Assembly: GCF_014495685.1 (NCBI RefSeq)
Contig: NZ_JACTVI010000004.1
Coordinates: 62,001-126,000 of the forward strand
Reading direction: 5' to 3'
Origin: Streptomyces sp. TRM68367
GTDB taxonomy: Bacteria > Actinomycetota > Actinomycetes > Streptomycetales > Streptomycetaceae
DNA: 64,000 nucleotides
Shown here: in pieces, positions 26,146 through 34,490 of the stretch
Numbering within the stretch: the first letter of the stretch is position 1
How the letters are laid out: the number at the start of each line of letters is the position of its first letter
Notes under the pieces: model-generated
The model's input: the letters and a program-made list of their open reading frames with translations, nothing else
Told to the model about the DNA's origin: nothing
Database searches by the model: none
Made by a program: the position numbers and the translations under genes

Positions 26146-27030
26146 TCAGATCACCGGGGGCCGGCCCAGTCGGGTCAGCCGCCACACGGTACGCCACTTG
26201 ATGGGCTTGCGGGGGCCGCACGGTGTGATCCAGCCTTCCCGGAATCCGCCGAACCAGGCCCTGAGGGCGGCGCGGGAGGGACGGCGGACAAGCGTGAGCA
26301 GCAGCCACACGCCGAGGTAGACGGGCAGGAGCGGCGCGGGCAGGTTGCGGCGGGCGAGCCAGACGCGGTTGCGGGCGACCATACGGTGGTAGACCGCGTG
26401 CCGCGAGGGCGCGGTCGTCGGGTGGTACAGCACCATGTCGGACCGGTAGTCGATCATCCAGCCCGCATCCAGGGCCCGCCATGCCAGGTCGGTTTCCTCG
26501 TGGGCGTAGAAGAACGCGTCCGGAAGTACGCCCGCGTCGGCGAAGACCCGGGTGCGGACGGCGTTGGCGCCGCCGAGGAAGGTGGTCACCCGGGAGGAGC
26601 GCATCGGGTCGGAGGCGCGCAGCCGGGGCACGTGGCGGCGCTGCGTGACGCCGGTGTCGGGGTCGGCGATGCGGAAGCTGATGATGCCGAGCTTCGGGTC
26701 GGCCTCGAAGGCCTTGCGGCACAGCTCGGCGGTGTCGTGGCCGGCCAGCAGGCCGTCGTCGTCGAGGAACAGCAGGATGTCGACGTCCCGGCCGCCGGGG
26801 CCGAAGGCCTCGATGCCGACGTTGCGGCCGCCGGGGATGCCGAGGTTCTCGGGCAGCTCGATCGTGCGGACGCCTTCGGGGACGTCCGGCACGGGTGAGC
26901 CGTTGCCGACGACCACGACCTCGACTCGGTCGCCGTCCTGCTTGGCGACCGAGTCGAGCAGGGCGCGCAGCTCGTCGGGGCGGTTGCCCATGGTGATGAC
27001 GACCGCGCCGACCTTCACGCCGGGACTCAC
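26146..27030 (-). CDS. Glycosyltransferase family 2
   Basis: A 294-residue GT-A fold enzyme. The N-terminus VGAVVITMGNRPDELRALLD and the nucleotide-sugar metal motif LLFLDDDG are diagnostic, with GGRNVGIEAFG as acceptor-side loop and EETDLAWRALDAGW as the catalytic-base region. A hydrophobic stretch (LPVYLGVWLLLTLV) suggests membrane association. The GTG start at 27030 overlaps the stop of the CDP-alcohol gene (GTGA). In context it most likely adds sugar to the phosphodiester-linked product before export; donor and acceptor are unknown. Confidence 0.88.
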   Translation of the reverse strand: MSPGVKVGAVVITMGNRPDELRALLDSVAKQDGDRVEVVVVGNGSPVPDVPEGVRTIELPENLGIPGGRNVGIEAFGPGGRDVDILLFLDDDGLLAGHDTAELCRKAFEADPKLGIISFRIADPDTGVTQRRHVPRLRASDPMRSSRVTTFLGGANAVRTRVFADAGVLPDAFFYAHEETDLAWRALDAGWMIDYRSDMVLYHPTTAPSRHAVYHRMVARNRVWLARRNLPAPLLPVYLGVWLLLTLVRRPSRAALRAWFGGFREGWITPCGPRKPIKWRTVWRLTRLGRPPVI

Positions 27031-27806
27031 CGCAGCCTGCTGGAGGCTAGGACGGACACCAGGTGCAACAGGGTCTGCAGCAGCGCGATCCCGGCGAGGA
27101 CGGCGGTGCCGAGGCGGGTGAAGAACAGGTCGCCGCGGCTCGCGTCCAGGATCGCGAGGGCCAGGATCAGCAGGGACGCCTCGATGCCGAGGATGAGGCG
27201 GTGGAACTTGAGCGCGGCGGCGGCCCGGCGGGCCAGCGCCACGCCGGAGGAGCGCGGCTCGGCCGCCGCCTCCCTGACCGGCGGCAGTCCGCCCTGGTGG
27301 CGGGCGACGCCGACGAGGTCGGTCTCGGCCTTGATCAGCACCGCGCCGAGCGCGGCGAGGGTGCCGAGGAAGGCCCACAGCCAGTCGGTGCGGCCGCCGC
27401 CCCACAGGTCGGCGGCGCGCAGGCCGAGGCCGACCAGGACGGCGGCGTCGCACAGGTACGCGCCGACCCGGTCCAGGTAGACGCCGGAGAGCGAGTACTG
27501 CTTCTTCCAGCGGGCGATCTCGCCGTCGACGCAGTCCAGCAGCAGGTACAGCTGGACCATGAGCACGCCGAGCACGGCGCCCGCGATCCCCGGCACCAGC
27601 AGGGCCGGGGCCGCGAGGACGCCGAAGACGGTCATCAGGTAGGTGAGCTGGTTGGGCGTCACCCTGGTGTTCACCAGGTAGCGGTCGATCCGCAGGGACA
27701 CCTCACGCATGTAGAGGCGTCCCGCCCAGTGCTCGCCGCTGCGCCGGTCCTTCACCCCTTCGGGGTGAACGACGGGGCGGAGTTCAGCTACCGATGGCCT
27801 TGACAT
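27027..27806 (-). CDS. CDP-alcohol phosphotransferase with incomplete active site
   Basis: A 259-residue multi-pass membrane protein. The signature is seen as DCVDGEIAR, eight residues, then GVYLDRVGA: the first three Asp are present, but the fourth, catalytic-base Asp of the DxxDGxxAR(x8)GxxxDxxxD motif is Ala. TPNQLT just before the first helix matches the pattern in the larger paralogue at 29591-31408. It would transfer a phospho-alcohol from a CDP-alcohol, or may be regulatory or use an altered base. The start at 27806 overlaps the upstream gene by 23 nt. Confidence 0.82.
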   Translation of the reverse strand: MSRPSVAELRPVVHPEGVKDRRSGEHWAGRLYMREVSLRIDRYLVNTRVTPNQLTYLMTVFGVLAAPALLVPGIAGAVLGVLMVQLYLLLDCVDGEIARWKKQYSLSGVYLDRVGAYLCDAAVLVGLGLRAADLWGGGRTDWLWAFLGTLAALGAVLIKAETDLVGVARHQGGLPPVREAAAEPRSSGVALARRAAAALKFHRLILGIEASLLILALAILDASRGDLFFTRLGTAVLAGIALLQTLLHLVSVLASSRLR

Positions 27807-28845
27807 AGTCGGCGTAGATGTCCTTGATCTGCTCGGTGTTCAGGTCGAGGTGTTCGAGGATGGTGTAGCGGCCGGGCCGGGTCTCCGGAGCGAACTCCAC
27901 GACCTTGACGAACTCGTCCGTCGTGAAGCCGATCTCGTCCGGCCGGACCGGCAGCCCGTGCCGGCGCAGCACCTCGGCCATGTACGCCGACTCCTCGTGC
28001 GCCCCCCGCAGCCACATCGCGAAGGCCGCGCCCAGGCCGCACTGCTCGCCGTGGGCGGCCGCCCGCTTCGGGAACAGCAGGTCGAAGGCGTGGTTGATCT
28101 CGTGGCAGGCCCCGGAGGACGGCCGTGAGTCGCCCGACACCGACATGGCGATACCGCTGAGGACGAGCGCCTCGGCCAGCACCTGGAGGAAGTCGTTGTC
28201 CCCGATGCCACCCGGGTGCCGCAGCACCGCCTCACCGGCCTGCCGGGCCATGGCGGCGGCAAGACCGTCGATCCGCTCGCCCTTGACGCGGCCCGCCAGC
28301 TCCCAGTCCGCGATCGCGGAGATGTTGGAGACGGCGTCACCGATGCCCGCCCGGACGAATCGGACCGGGGCCTCGCGGATGACGTCGAGGTCGATGACGA
28401 CGGCGATCGGGTTCGGCACGCCGTACGAGCCGCGCCCGGCGTCGTTGTCGAGGGTGGCGACGGGCGAGCACAATCCGTCGTGCGCGAGGTTCGTCGGTAC
28501 GGCGACCAGGGGCAGGCCGACGCGCGCCGCGGCGAACTTGGCGCAGTCGATGATCTTGCCGCCGCCGAGGCCGACGACCGCGTCGTAGTGGCCGGCCTTT
28601 ATGTCGCTGGCCAGCCGGACCGCGTCGTCGAGGGTGCCGCCGCCGACCTCGTACCAGGTGGCGCCGGGCATCCCCGGCGAGATGCGCTCGCGCAGCTTGG
28701 CGCCGGACCCGCCGCTGACGGCGACGGCCAGGCGGCCGGAGTGGGAGATGCGCTCGTCGGCGAGGACGCACGCCAGGTCGTCGAGGGCACCCGGGCGGAT
28801 GTCCACGACGAGCGGCGAGGGGATGAGCCGGGTCAGTACTGGCAC
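27784..28845 (-). CDS. Glycerol-1-phosphate dehydrogenase-like (EgsA/AraM) enzyme
   Basis: A 353-residue iron/zinc-alcohol-dehydrogenase-fold enzyme. NAD(P) binding is through VGLGGGKIIDCAKFAA and AVPTNLAHDGLCSPVA; metal ligands lie in SGACHEINHAFD and AAAHGEQ. This pattern matches sn-glycerol-1-phosphate dehydrogenases rather than generic Fe-alcohol dehydrogenases. It would reduce dihydroxyacetone phosphate to sn-glycerol-1-phosphate, or act on a related ketose phosphate. The GTG start at 28845 (GGGAG upstream) overlaps the cytidylyltransferase gene by 13 nt. No prenylglyceryl phosphate synthase is present, so the product more likely goes to the cytidylyltransferase than to ether lipids. Confidence 0.82.
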   Translation of the reverse strand: MPVLTRLIPSPLVVDIRPGALDDLACVLADERISHSGRLAVAVSGGSGAKLRERISPGMPGATWYEVGGGTLDDAVRLASDIKAGHYDAVVGLGGGKIIDCAKFAAARVGLPLVAVPTNLAHDGLCSPVATLDNDAGRGSYGVPNPIAVVIDLDVIREAPVRFVRAGIGDAVSNISAIADWELAGRVKGERIDGLAAAMARQAGEAVLRHPGGIGDNDFLQVLAEALVLSGIAMSVSGDSRPSSGACHEINHAFDLLFPKRAAAHGEQCGLGAAFAMWLRGAHEESAYMAEVLRRHGLPVRPDEIGFTTDEFVKVVEFAPETRPGRYTILEHLDLNTEQIKDIYADYVKAIGS

Positions 28846-29594
28846 GCGATCTCCCGTCCCTTGGCGAGATCGTCGTGGTTGTCGATCTCGACCCACTTGA
28901 CGTCGCCGATCGGCGCTGCGTGGATGTGGAAACCGCCGTTCACGAGCTCCTGGTAGCCGTGCTCGTAGAACTGCTGCGGGTCGGTCTGCCACACGGTCTT
29001 GAGGGCGTCGGCCAGCTCCGGTGCGGCGTCGCCCTCGATGAGGGTGACGCCGATGTACTCGCCGGTGGCCTCGGCCGGGTCCATCAGCTTGGTGATCCGC
29101 TGGACGCCCATGTCGGGGTCCACGACGACCTTCATCTCCTCGTCCGCGAGGGACTTCACGGTGTCGATGGCCAGGATGATCTGCTTGCCGTCGCCGCGGG
29201 CGGCGAGCAGCGTCTGCTCGACGGAGACCGGGTGCACGGTGTCGCCGTTGGCGAGGATCACGCCGTCCTTGAGGGCGTCACGGCCGCACCACAGGGAGTA
29301 GGCGTTGTTCCACTCCTCGGCCTTGTCGTTGTCGATGAGGGTGAGCTTGAGGCCGTACTTCCTCTCCAGCGCTTCCTTGCGCTCGTACACGGCCTCCTTG
29401 CGGTAGCCGACGATGACCGCGACCTCGGTCAGGCCGACCTCGGCGAAGTTGCCGAGAGTCAGGTCCAGGACTGTGATCCCGTCGGGGTCGCCCGCTATGC
29501 CCGCGGGCCCCACCGGCACCAGCGCCTTGGGCAGGCTGTCGGTGTAGGGGCGCAGACGCCGTCCGGCGCCGGCCGCCAGCACGAGGCCGATCAT
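28833..29594 (-). CDS. Sugar/alditol-phosphate cytidylyltransferase (LicC/IPCT-like)
   Basis: A 253-residue nucleotidyltransferase. The N-terminal signature is LAAGAGRRLRPYTDSLPKAL with the catalytic Lys; ANGDTVH supplies the metal Asp. It resembles phosphocholine and inositol-1-phosphate cytidylyltransferases more than TagD-type enzymes. It would make the CDP-alcohol used by the two CDP-alcohol phosphotransferases on either side. It is coupled to the upstream gene by ATGA overlap and to the dehydrogenase by 13-nt overlap. The CDP specificity is inferred from context. Confidence 0.82.
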   Translation of the reverse strand: MIGLVLAAGAGRRLRPYTDSLPKALVPVGPAGIAGDPDGITVLDLTLGNFAEVGLTEVAVIVGYRKEAVYERKEALERKYGLKLTLIDNDKAEEWNNAYSLWCGRDALKDGVILANGDTVHPVSVEQTLLAARGDGKQIILAIDTVKSLADEEMKVVVDPDMGVQRITKLMDPAEATGEYIGVTLIEGDAAPELADALKTVWQTDPQQFYEHGYQELVNGGFHIHAAPIGDVKWVEIDNHDDLAKGREIACQY

Positions 29595-31408
29595 GCGGGT
29601 TCTCCTTCATCGTGTACGGCGGGCGCGCCTCCCACATGAGAGGCCACCCAGAAGCGGATGCTCTCGACGAGCACCAGCAGGGCCACGGCCACGGCGAGGG
29701 CCGTGAGCGCAACCGTGAACTGCGAGGCGGTGAGCAGCGCGGCGAGGACGGTGACGACCAGCGTCCGCCCTTCCTGCCCCCCTGTGGCGCGCACCAGCCA
29801 GGCCGGGGGCGCGCCGGCATTGCCGCGGATGCGGTACACCGTGTCGTAGTGATGGTAGGCGACCGCCGCCACCAGCCCGAAAGCCGCGGGAAGCGCCCCG
29901 TTCACGTCCGCTTTGGCCGCCAGCACGAGGACGGTGCTGTATTCGGCCGCGCGGAAGAACGGTGGGACCAGCCAGTCGAGGGCGCCCTTGAGGGGGCGGG
30001 CGACGGCCAGTCCGGACGCGGCGGCGTAGCCGAAGGCGGCGACGACCGGCCAGGGCCCGCCGAAGCCGGTGAGCGCGGCGGCGGCGACGAGCGCGAGGCC
30101 GCCGAGCAGGGCGAGGGCGGGGACCGCGATGCCGGGCAGCCTGCGCGCGGGCTTCTTGAACGCCTCCGCGAAACCCTGTGCGAGCGGCCCGGAGTCCGCG
30201 AGGTCCGCCAGCGCCTGTGCGGCCCGGTCCGTCCCCTTGGCCTTGCGCGTCAGCGACCGCAGCACGCGCCCCGCCGTGGTGTACGTCGCCGCGAACGCGC
30301 AGCCGATGAGTAGCGCGTAGAAGGTGATACGGGGAGTCGTGGCCGCCGTCAGCACGGCGATCATCGCCCAGCGCTCGCCGATCGGCAGGACTATCATCCG
30401 CCGCACCCACACGGTCCAGCCGACGCTGTCCAGCTTGTCCGAAAGGGCCGCGGTAGGGCTGGTGTTGGCGGTGGGATCTCCCGCGTGGGCCTCGTTGAAG
30501 GAGAAGTCCACGACGTGCCGGCCGGTCTGGAGCACCATCGCGCCGAGGGCCAGGGCCCATACGTCGTCGCCGCCGCGGGCCGCGCCGAGCGCGAGGCCGG
30601 CGTAGTACGCGTACTCCTTGGCCCGGTCGAAGGTGGCGTCCAGCCAGGCGCCGAGCGTGGAGTACTGCAGGGAGTAGCGGGCGAGCTGGCCGTCGGTGCA
30701 GTCCAGGACGAAGGACGCGATCAGCAGGACGCCGGCGGCTATGAAGCCGCCCCGGGTGCCCGTGGCCGCGCAGCCCGCCGCGATCAGCGCGGTGAGCAGG
30801 GAGGCGGTGGTGACCTGGTTCGGGGTCAGGCCCCGGCGGGCGCACCAGCGGGCGATGTAGCGCGAGTAGGGGCTGATGCAGAACGTGGTGAAGAAGCCGT
30901 CACGGGCCTTCACGGCCGACTTCAGGCGTACGGCCTCGTCGTCGACGGCGGCCAGGGCCTGCCGTGCCTCGCCCAGGGCCTGCGGGTCGGCGGGTACGGC
31001 GGCGACGAGGCTGCCCAGCTCGGGGCGGTGCACGTCGGTGCCGTCGGCGTCGAGGGCGGTGACGATGCGGTCGGCGAGGCTGCCGACCAGGGTGGTGCCG
31101 GTGCCGGCGGAGTTCTCGCGGGCCATCGCGCGGGTCAGGGCCTGGCGCCCGGCGGGCTGAGCCGTGACGGCACCGGGGATCGCGGCGAGGAGGAAGCGGG
31201 GGTCGGTGAGGCCGAGGCGCAGCGCGTGCAGGTGGCCGACGAACCGGGCGTCGACCACGGCGACCCGCTCCGCGCCCGGCACCGCGGCGAGCAGGGTCTC
31301 TGCCTCGGCGGCGTCTGAGGCGATCCGCACGTCGAAGCCCAGAGACCGCAGATCGCCCTCGATCGACGAACCGGGGACCGGCTGACCGGTGAGGATGGCG
31401 GTCGACAA
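29591..31408 (-). CDS. Large membrane CDP-alcohol phosphotransferase with extra N- and C-terminal domains (DUF5941-type)
   Basis: A 605-residue protein and the first gene of the operon. Residues of about 1-165 form a soluble alpha/beta domain that looks like a worn-down nucleotidyltransferase without the G-x-G-x-R loop. A CDP-alcohol phosphotransferase domain follows: TPNQVT, then the complete signature DCTDGQLAR(x8)GAWLDATFD with all four Asp. The last 200 residues are a further set of membrane helices, the part annotated as DUF5941 in Streptomyces from memory. The order mirrors archaeal IPCT/DIPPS fusions, but here the active nucleotidyltransferase is a separate downstream gene. Acceptor unknown. 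Confidence 0.8.
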   Translation of the reverse strand: MSTAILTGQPVPGSSIEGDLRSLGFDVRIASDAAEAETLLAAVPGAERVAVVDARFVGHLHALRLGLTDPRFLLAAIPGAVTAQPAGRQALTRAMARENSAGTGTTLVGSLADRIVTALDADGTDVHRPELGSLVAAVPADPQALGEARQALAAVDDEAVRLKSAVKARDGFFTTFCISPYSRYIARWCARRGLTPNQVTTASLLTALIAAGCAATGTRGGFIAAGVLLIASFVLDCTDGQLARYSLQYSTLGAWLDATFDRAKEYAYYAGLALGAARGGDDVWALALGAMVLQTGRHVVDFSFNEAHAGDPTANTSPTAALSDKLDSVGWTVWVRRMIVLPIGERWAMIAVLTAATTPRITFYALLIGCAFAATYTTAGRVLRSLTRKAKGTDRAAQALADLADSGPLAQGFAEAFKKPARRLPGIAVPALALLGGLALVAAAALTGFGGPWPVVAAFGYAAASGLAVARPLKGALDWLVPPFFRAAEYSTVLVLAAKADVNGALPAAFGLVAAVAYHHYDTVYRIRGNAGAPPAWLVRATGGQEGRTLVVTVLAALLTASQFTVALTALAVAVALLVLVESIRFWVASHVGGAPAVHDEGEPA

Positions 31409-31965
31409 CCGAACTCACTCCCTGGGTGCCGGCGTGTCCGCGCCGGTCATGTGCATGGTGGGGGCGCCCGTGCCGAGGTCACCCGGGCGGCATGTCGGCA
31501 GAGGCTATCGGATGCCGGGAAGCCCGCGTTCACTGCCCGTTTCACAGCCCGTCAGCAGGCCGTGCCCACGCCTTTGCCGCGATCATCATCGAGGATCGGG
31601 GGCCCGCCCCACAAACCGCGCCGTCCCGTACCGGGCATCGGGGACATTACGTCTCGCCTGGTCGCGTCCGCACAGTCCCATGGGCGAGGGCGGCGTGCGG
31701 GGGGGGGATCTGACGGTGAAACATCGGCCGCGGCGAGGGCGTCTCGGTGCGCGAGCTGATCATCGTCATCGGCGAGGTGACCGGCGCCCGCCGGTGGTCG
31801 AGGGGCGCCGCCCCCGGGGACGCGCCGCGAGCCGTCGCCTCGGCCGCGCGGTCCGCCACGGAACTCGGCTGCACCGCCCGGCGCGGGGTACCCGAGATGA
31901 TCGCCTCGGCGTGGCGGGGTGGCTGCGGCAGCACGGCGGCTGAGCCTAACGGGCGGGGCGCCCGC
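31409..31965. other. Long intergenic region upstream of the CDP-alcohol operon
   Basis: 557 nt between divergent genes. It must hold the promoter of the leftward operon. Open frames on both strands here have no ribosome-binding site or recognisable domain and look like GC-rich shadows. A run of nine G lies near 31700. Nothing else was recognised. Confidence 0.4.
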
Positions 31966-32000
31966 GCTCTGACCTGCGTATCGTTTCCGCAGGTCAGAGC
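31966..32000. promoter_or_regulatory. Perfect 13-bp inverted repeat upstream of the CDF transporter
   Basis: GCTCTGACCTGCG (31966-31978) and CGCAGGTCAGAGC (31988-32000) with a 9-nt loop, about 100 nt upstream of the transporter start. The place suggests an operator for a metal sensor or an RNA hairpin in the leader. The inner sequence TGCGTATCGTTTCCGCA is itself partly symmetrical. Confidence 0.45.
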
Positions 32001-32101
32001 AGATGACAACGGTGTTCAATGCCGCGTTGCCCGATACCCCCCACCCGTAGTTCACTGTGACCCCGGGAGCGATCCCGGGCCGACACAGGAGGGCGGATTC
32101 C

Positions 32102-33034
32102 ATGGGGGCTGGGCACGACCACGGGCACGCGCACGCGCCGGCCGGTACGGCGACCGCGGCGTACCGCGGCCGGCTGCGGGTGGCGCTGGCGATCACGCTC
32201 GGCGTCATGGTGGTGGAGATCGTCGGCGGCGTGCTCGCGGACTCGCTGGCGTTGATCGCGGACGCGGCCCACATGGCGACGGACGCGCTGGGCCTGGGCA
32301 TGGCCCTGCTGGCGGTCCACTTCGCGAGCCGCCCGGCGAGCGGGCGGCGCACCTTCGGCTACGCCCGCGCCGAGATCCTCGCCGCCCTCGCCAACTGCCT
32401 GCTGCTGTTCGGGGTCGGTGGCTACGTCCTGTACGAGGCGATCCAGCGGTTCGTCACGCCGGCCGGCACCGAGGGCGGGCTGACCGTGGTGTTCGGCGCG
32501 GTCGGCCTGGTGGCGAACACGGTGTCGCTGACACTGCTGATGCGCGGCCAGCGGGAGAGCCTGAATGTGCGGGGCGCGTTCCTCGAGGTGCTGGCGGACG
32601 CGCTCGGCTCGGTCGCGGTGATCGTCTCGGCGGTGGTGATCCTGGCCACCGGCTGGCAGGCGGCCGACCCGATCGCCTCCCTCGTCATCGGCCTGATGAT
32701 CGTGCCGCGGACGTGGAAGCTGCTGCGGGAGACCCTGGACGTGCTGCTGGAGGCGGCGCCCAGGGATGTCGACATGGCCGAGGTGCGGGCGCACATCCTG
32801 GCGCTGGACGGCGTCGAGGACGTGCACGACCTGCACGCCTGGACGATCACCTCGGGCCTGCCGGTGCTGTCCGTGCACGTGGTGGTCAGCTCGGAGATGC
32901 TGAACGCGATCGGCCACGAGAAGATGCTGCACGAGCTCCAGGGGTGCCTGGGCGACCACTTCGACGTGGAGCACTGCACGTTCCAGCTGGAGCCCGGCGG
33001 GCACGCGGAGCACGAGGCTCGGCTGTGCCACTGA
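32102..33034 (+). CDS. Cation diffusion facilitator (CzcD/ZitB-like) transporter
   Basis: A 310-residue, six-helix metal/proton antiporter that exports Zn2+ or a related ion. The N-terminus is His-rich (GHDHGHAHA). TM2 has DAAHMATDALG with the His/Asp metal pair. TM5 has FLEVLADALGSV, with Glu where the zinc transporters usually have His, so metal choice may differ. The C-terminal domain (VEDVHDLHAWTITSGLPVLSVH) is the usual metal-sensing dimer domain, and the tail is His-rich again. ATG 32102 is chosen for ACAGGAGGG upstream. Confidence 0.92.
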   Translation: MGAGHDHGHAHAPAGTATAAYRGRLRVALAITLGVMVVEIVGGVLADSLALIADAAHMATDALGLGMALLAVHFASRPASGRRTFGYARAEILAALANCLLLFGVGGYVLYEAIQRFVTPAGTEGGLTVVFGAVGLVANTVSLTLLMRGQRESLNVRGAFLEVLADALGSVAVIVSAVVILATGWQAADPIASLVIGLMIVPRTWKLLRETLDVLLEAAPRDVDMAEVRAHILALDGVEDVHDLHAWTITSGLPVLSVHVVVSSEMLNAIGHEKMLHELQGCLGDHFDVEHCTFQLEPGGHAEHEARLCH

Positions 33035-33374
33035 GGCGGGCCGAGGTGTACCGCTGAGCGCGTGGTGAGGAATCCACGCCGGGGGGACCCGACATGAGGG
33101 TTCCCGCCAGAGGGCGGCGCCGGTTGCACAGGCGGAGCGCATCCGTCCCGGCGTGCGCCCGTGTCCCGGCTCTCACGCCCTCACGCCCCGTCCCGGACGA
33201 TTTCCGGTGCGTGGCGCCGGGCACGATCACCTACCGGGCCCCTGCTTCCCGTGCCGGACCGGTGGCGGCCGCGGCCCGCGCCGCCGCGCGGGACATGCGG
33301 GCGCGCCGCGAAGTGTCGGGAGTGCCGGTTTCGTACGGCAGACTTGGGCGCGAGGACCGATGCGAAGGATGGGT
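33035..33374. other. Intergenic region upstream of idi
   Basis: 340 nt with no supported gene; open frames here lack domains and ribosome-binding sites. It presumably holds the idi promoter. No hairpin of note was found. Confidence 0.35.
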
Positions 33375-33968
33375 ATGCCGATCACACCTGCCACCGCGAC
33401 GCACAGCCCGTCGAACGGCACCGCGGACGCGATCCTGCTGGAACTGGTCGACGAGAACGGCGTGACGATCGGCACCGCGGAGAAGCTCGCCGCCCACCAG
33501 CCGCCGGGACGGCTGCACCGGGCGTTCTCCGTGTTTCTGTTCGACGACTACGGCCGGCTGCTGCTCCAGCAGCGGGCGCTGGGCAAGTACCACTCCCCCG
33601 GCGTCTGGTCCAACACCTGTTGCGGCCACCCCTACCCCGGCGAGGCGCCGTTCGCCGCGGCGGCCCGGCGGACGTACGAGGAGCTGGGCGTGTCCCCGTC
33701 ACTGCTGGCCGAGGCCGGCACGGTCCGCTACAACCACCCCGACCCGGCCTCGGGCCTGGTCGAGCAGGAGTACAACCACCTCTTCGTCGGCCTGGTGCAG
33801 TCCCCGCTGCGGCCGGACCCCGAGGAGGTGGCGGCGACGGCGTTCGTGACCCCCGACGAGCTGGCGGAGCGGCATGCGCGGGACACCTTCTCGTCCTGGT
33901 TCATGACCGTCCTGGACGCCGCCCGCCCGGCGATCCGTGAGCTGACGGGCGCCGCGGACGGCTGGTGA
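33375..33968 (+). CDS. idi: Isopentenyl-diphosphate delta-isomerase (type I)
   Basis: Interconverts IPP and DMAPP. The 197-residue Nudix-fold protein has catalytic Cys in SNTCCGHPYPGE, the Nudix-like helix AAARRTYEELGV, and the catalytic Glu in EQEYNHLFVG. ATG 33375 is chosen for GAAGGA 5 nt upstream and for length. It supplies the allylic starter for the prenyl synthase of the hopanoid operon 13 kb away, although it is separately transcribed. Confidence 0.95.
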   Translation: MPITPATATHSPSNGTADAILLELVDENGVTIGTAEKLAAHQPPGRLHRAFSVFLFDDYGRLLLQQRALGKYHSPGVWSNTCCGHPYPGEAPFAAAARRTYEELGVSPSLLAEAGTVRYNHPDPASGLVEQEYNHLFVGLVQSPLRPDPEEVAATAFVTPDELAERHARDTFSSWFMTVLDAARPAIRELTGAADGW

Positions 33969-33980
33969 TCCGGCAGGGCC

Positions 33981-34490
33981 CTAGGGCATCCGCGCGGGTT
34001 TGAGCGGCAGGGCGGCCCAGATCACCTTGCCGCCGCTCGCCGTGTGCTCGACGTCGCACACCCCGCCGCCTTCCCGGGTGATCTCGCGCACCAGGAGCAG
34101 TCCCCGGCCGCCGGTCTGTCCGTGGTCAGCCTCCAGGGCGGTCGGCCGGTAGGGGTGGTTGTCCTCCACGGAGACGCGGATCCACTCGGCGCCGACGGCG
34201 ACCTCCACGGCGATCATCGGCGACAGCAGGGCGGCGTGTTTGACGGCGTTCGTGACCAGCTCCGAGACGATCAGCAGCAGTCCCTGCACCAGTTCGTCGG
34301 AGACCGGCACGCCCTGGCGCCGCAGCAGGTCCCGTACGGCGTGCCGCGCCTGCGGGACCGAGGCGTCGACGGTGGCGGCGGTGAACCGCCAGACGCCCTC
34401 GTACGGCAGGGAGCCCGGCGACGGCCGCTCCGGAGGTCTGCAGGTGCCGCCCTCGGGGCGTGGGCCGGGCCCGCACCCGTCGTTGTCCAT
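33981..34490 (-). CDS. Anti-sigma-type ATP-binding protein (HATPase_c_2)
   Basis: A 169-residue GHKL-type ATPase like the many SpoIIAB/RsbW-related proteins of Streptomyces. The N box is ELVTNAVKHA, the G box GGRGLLLVREI. The first 30 residues are Pro/Gly-rich and disordered. ATG 34490 fits a GAGGGCGG site; the frame continues to 34583. No sigma factor or anti-anti-sigma gene is adjacent, so its partner is unknown. It converges with idi. Confidence 0.8.
   Translation of the reverse strand: MDNDGCGPGPRPEGGTCRPPERPSPGSLPYEGVWRFTAATVDASVPQARHAVRDLLRRQGVPVSDELVQGLLLIVSELVTNAVKHAALLSPMIAVEVAVGAEWIRVSVEDNHPYRPTALEADHGQTGGRGLLLVREITREGGGVCDVEHTASGGKVIWAALPLKPARMP

Noticed and set aside
31647..32009. 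120-codon minus-strand ORF in the large intergenic region
   Set aside because: Pro/Arg/Ala-rich, no ribosome-binding site, no recognisable fold, and it overlaps the inverted repeat and leader of the CDF transporter.
31747..32101. Plus-strand frame starting at 31747 as a protein upstream of the CDF gene
   Set aside because: The first residues (RELIIVIGEVTG) look protein-like by chance, but the frame then becomes Ala/Arg/Gly-rich and runs into the CDF gene in a wrong frame.
33153..33374. Longer N-terminus for idi
   Set aside because: The extra 74 residues are Arg/Gly/Pro-rich and unlike the enzyme; GAAGGA before ATG 33375 fits the normal start.
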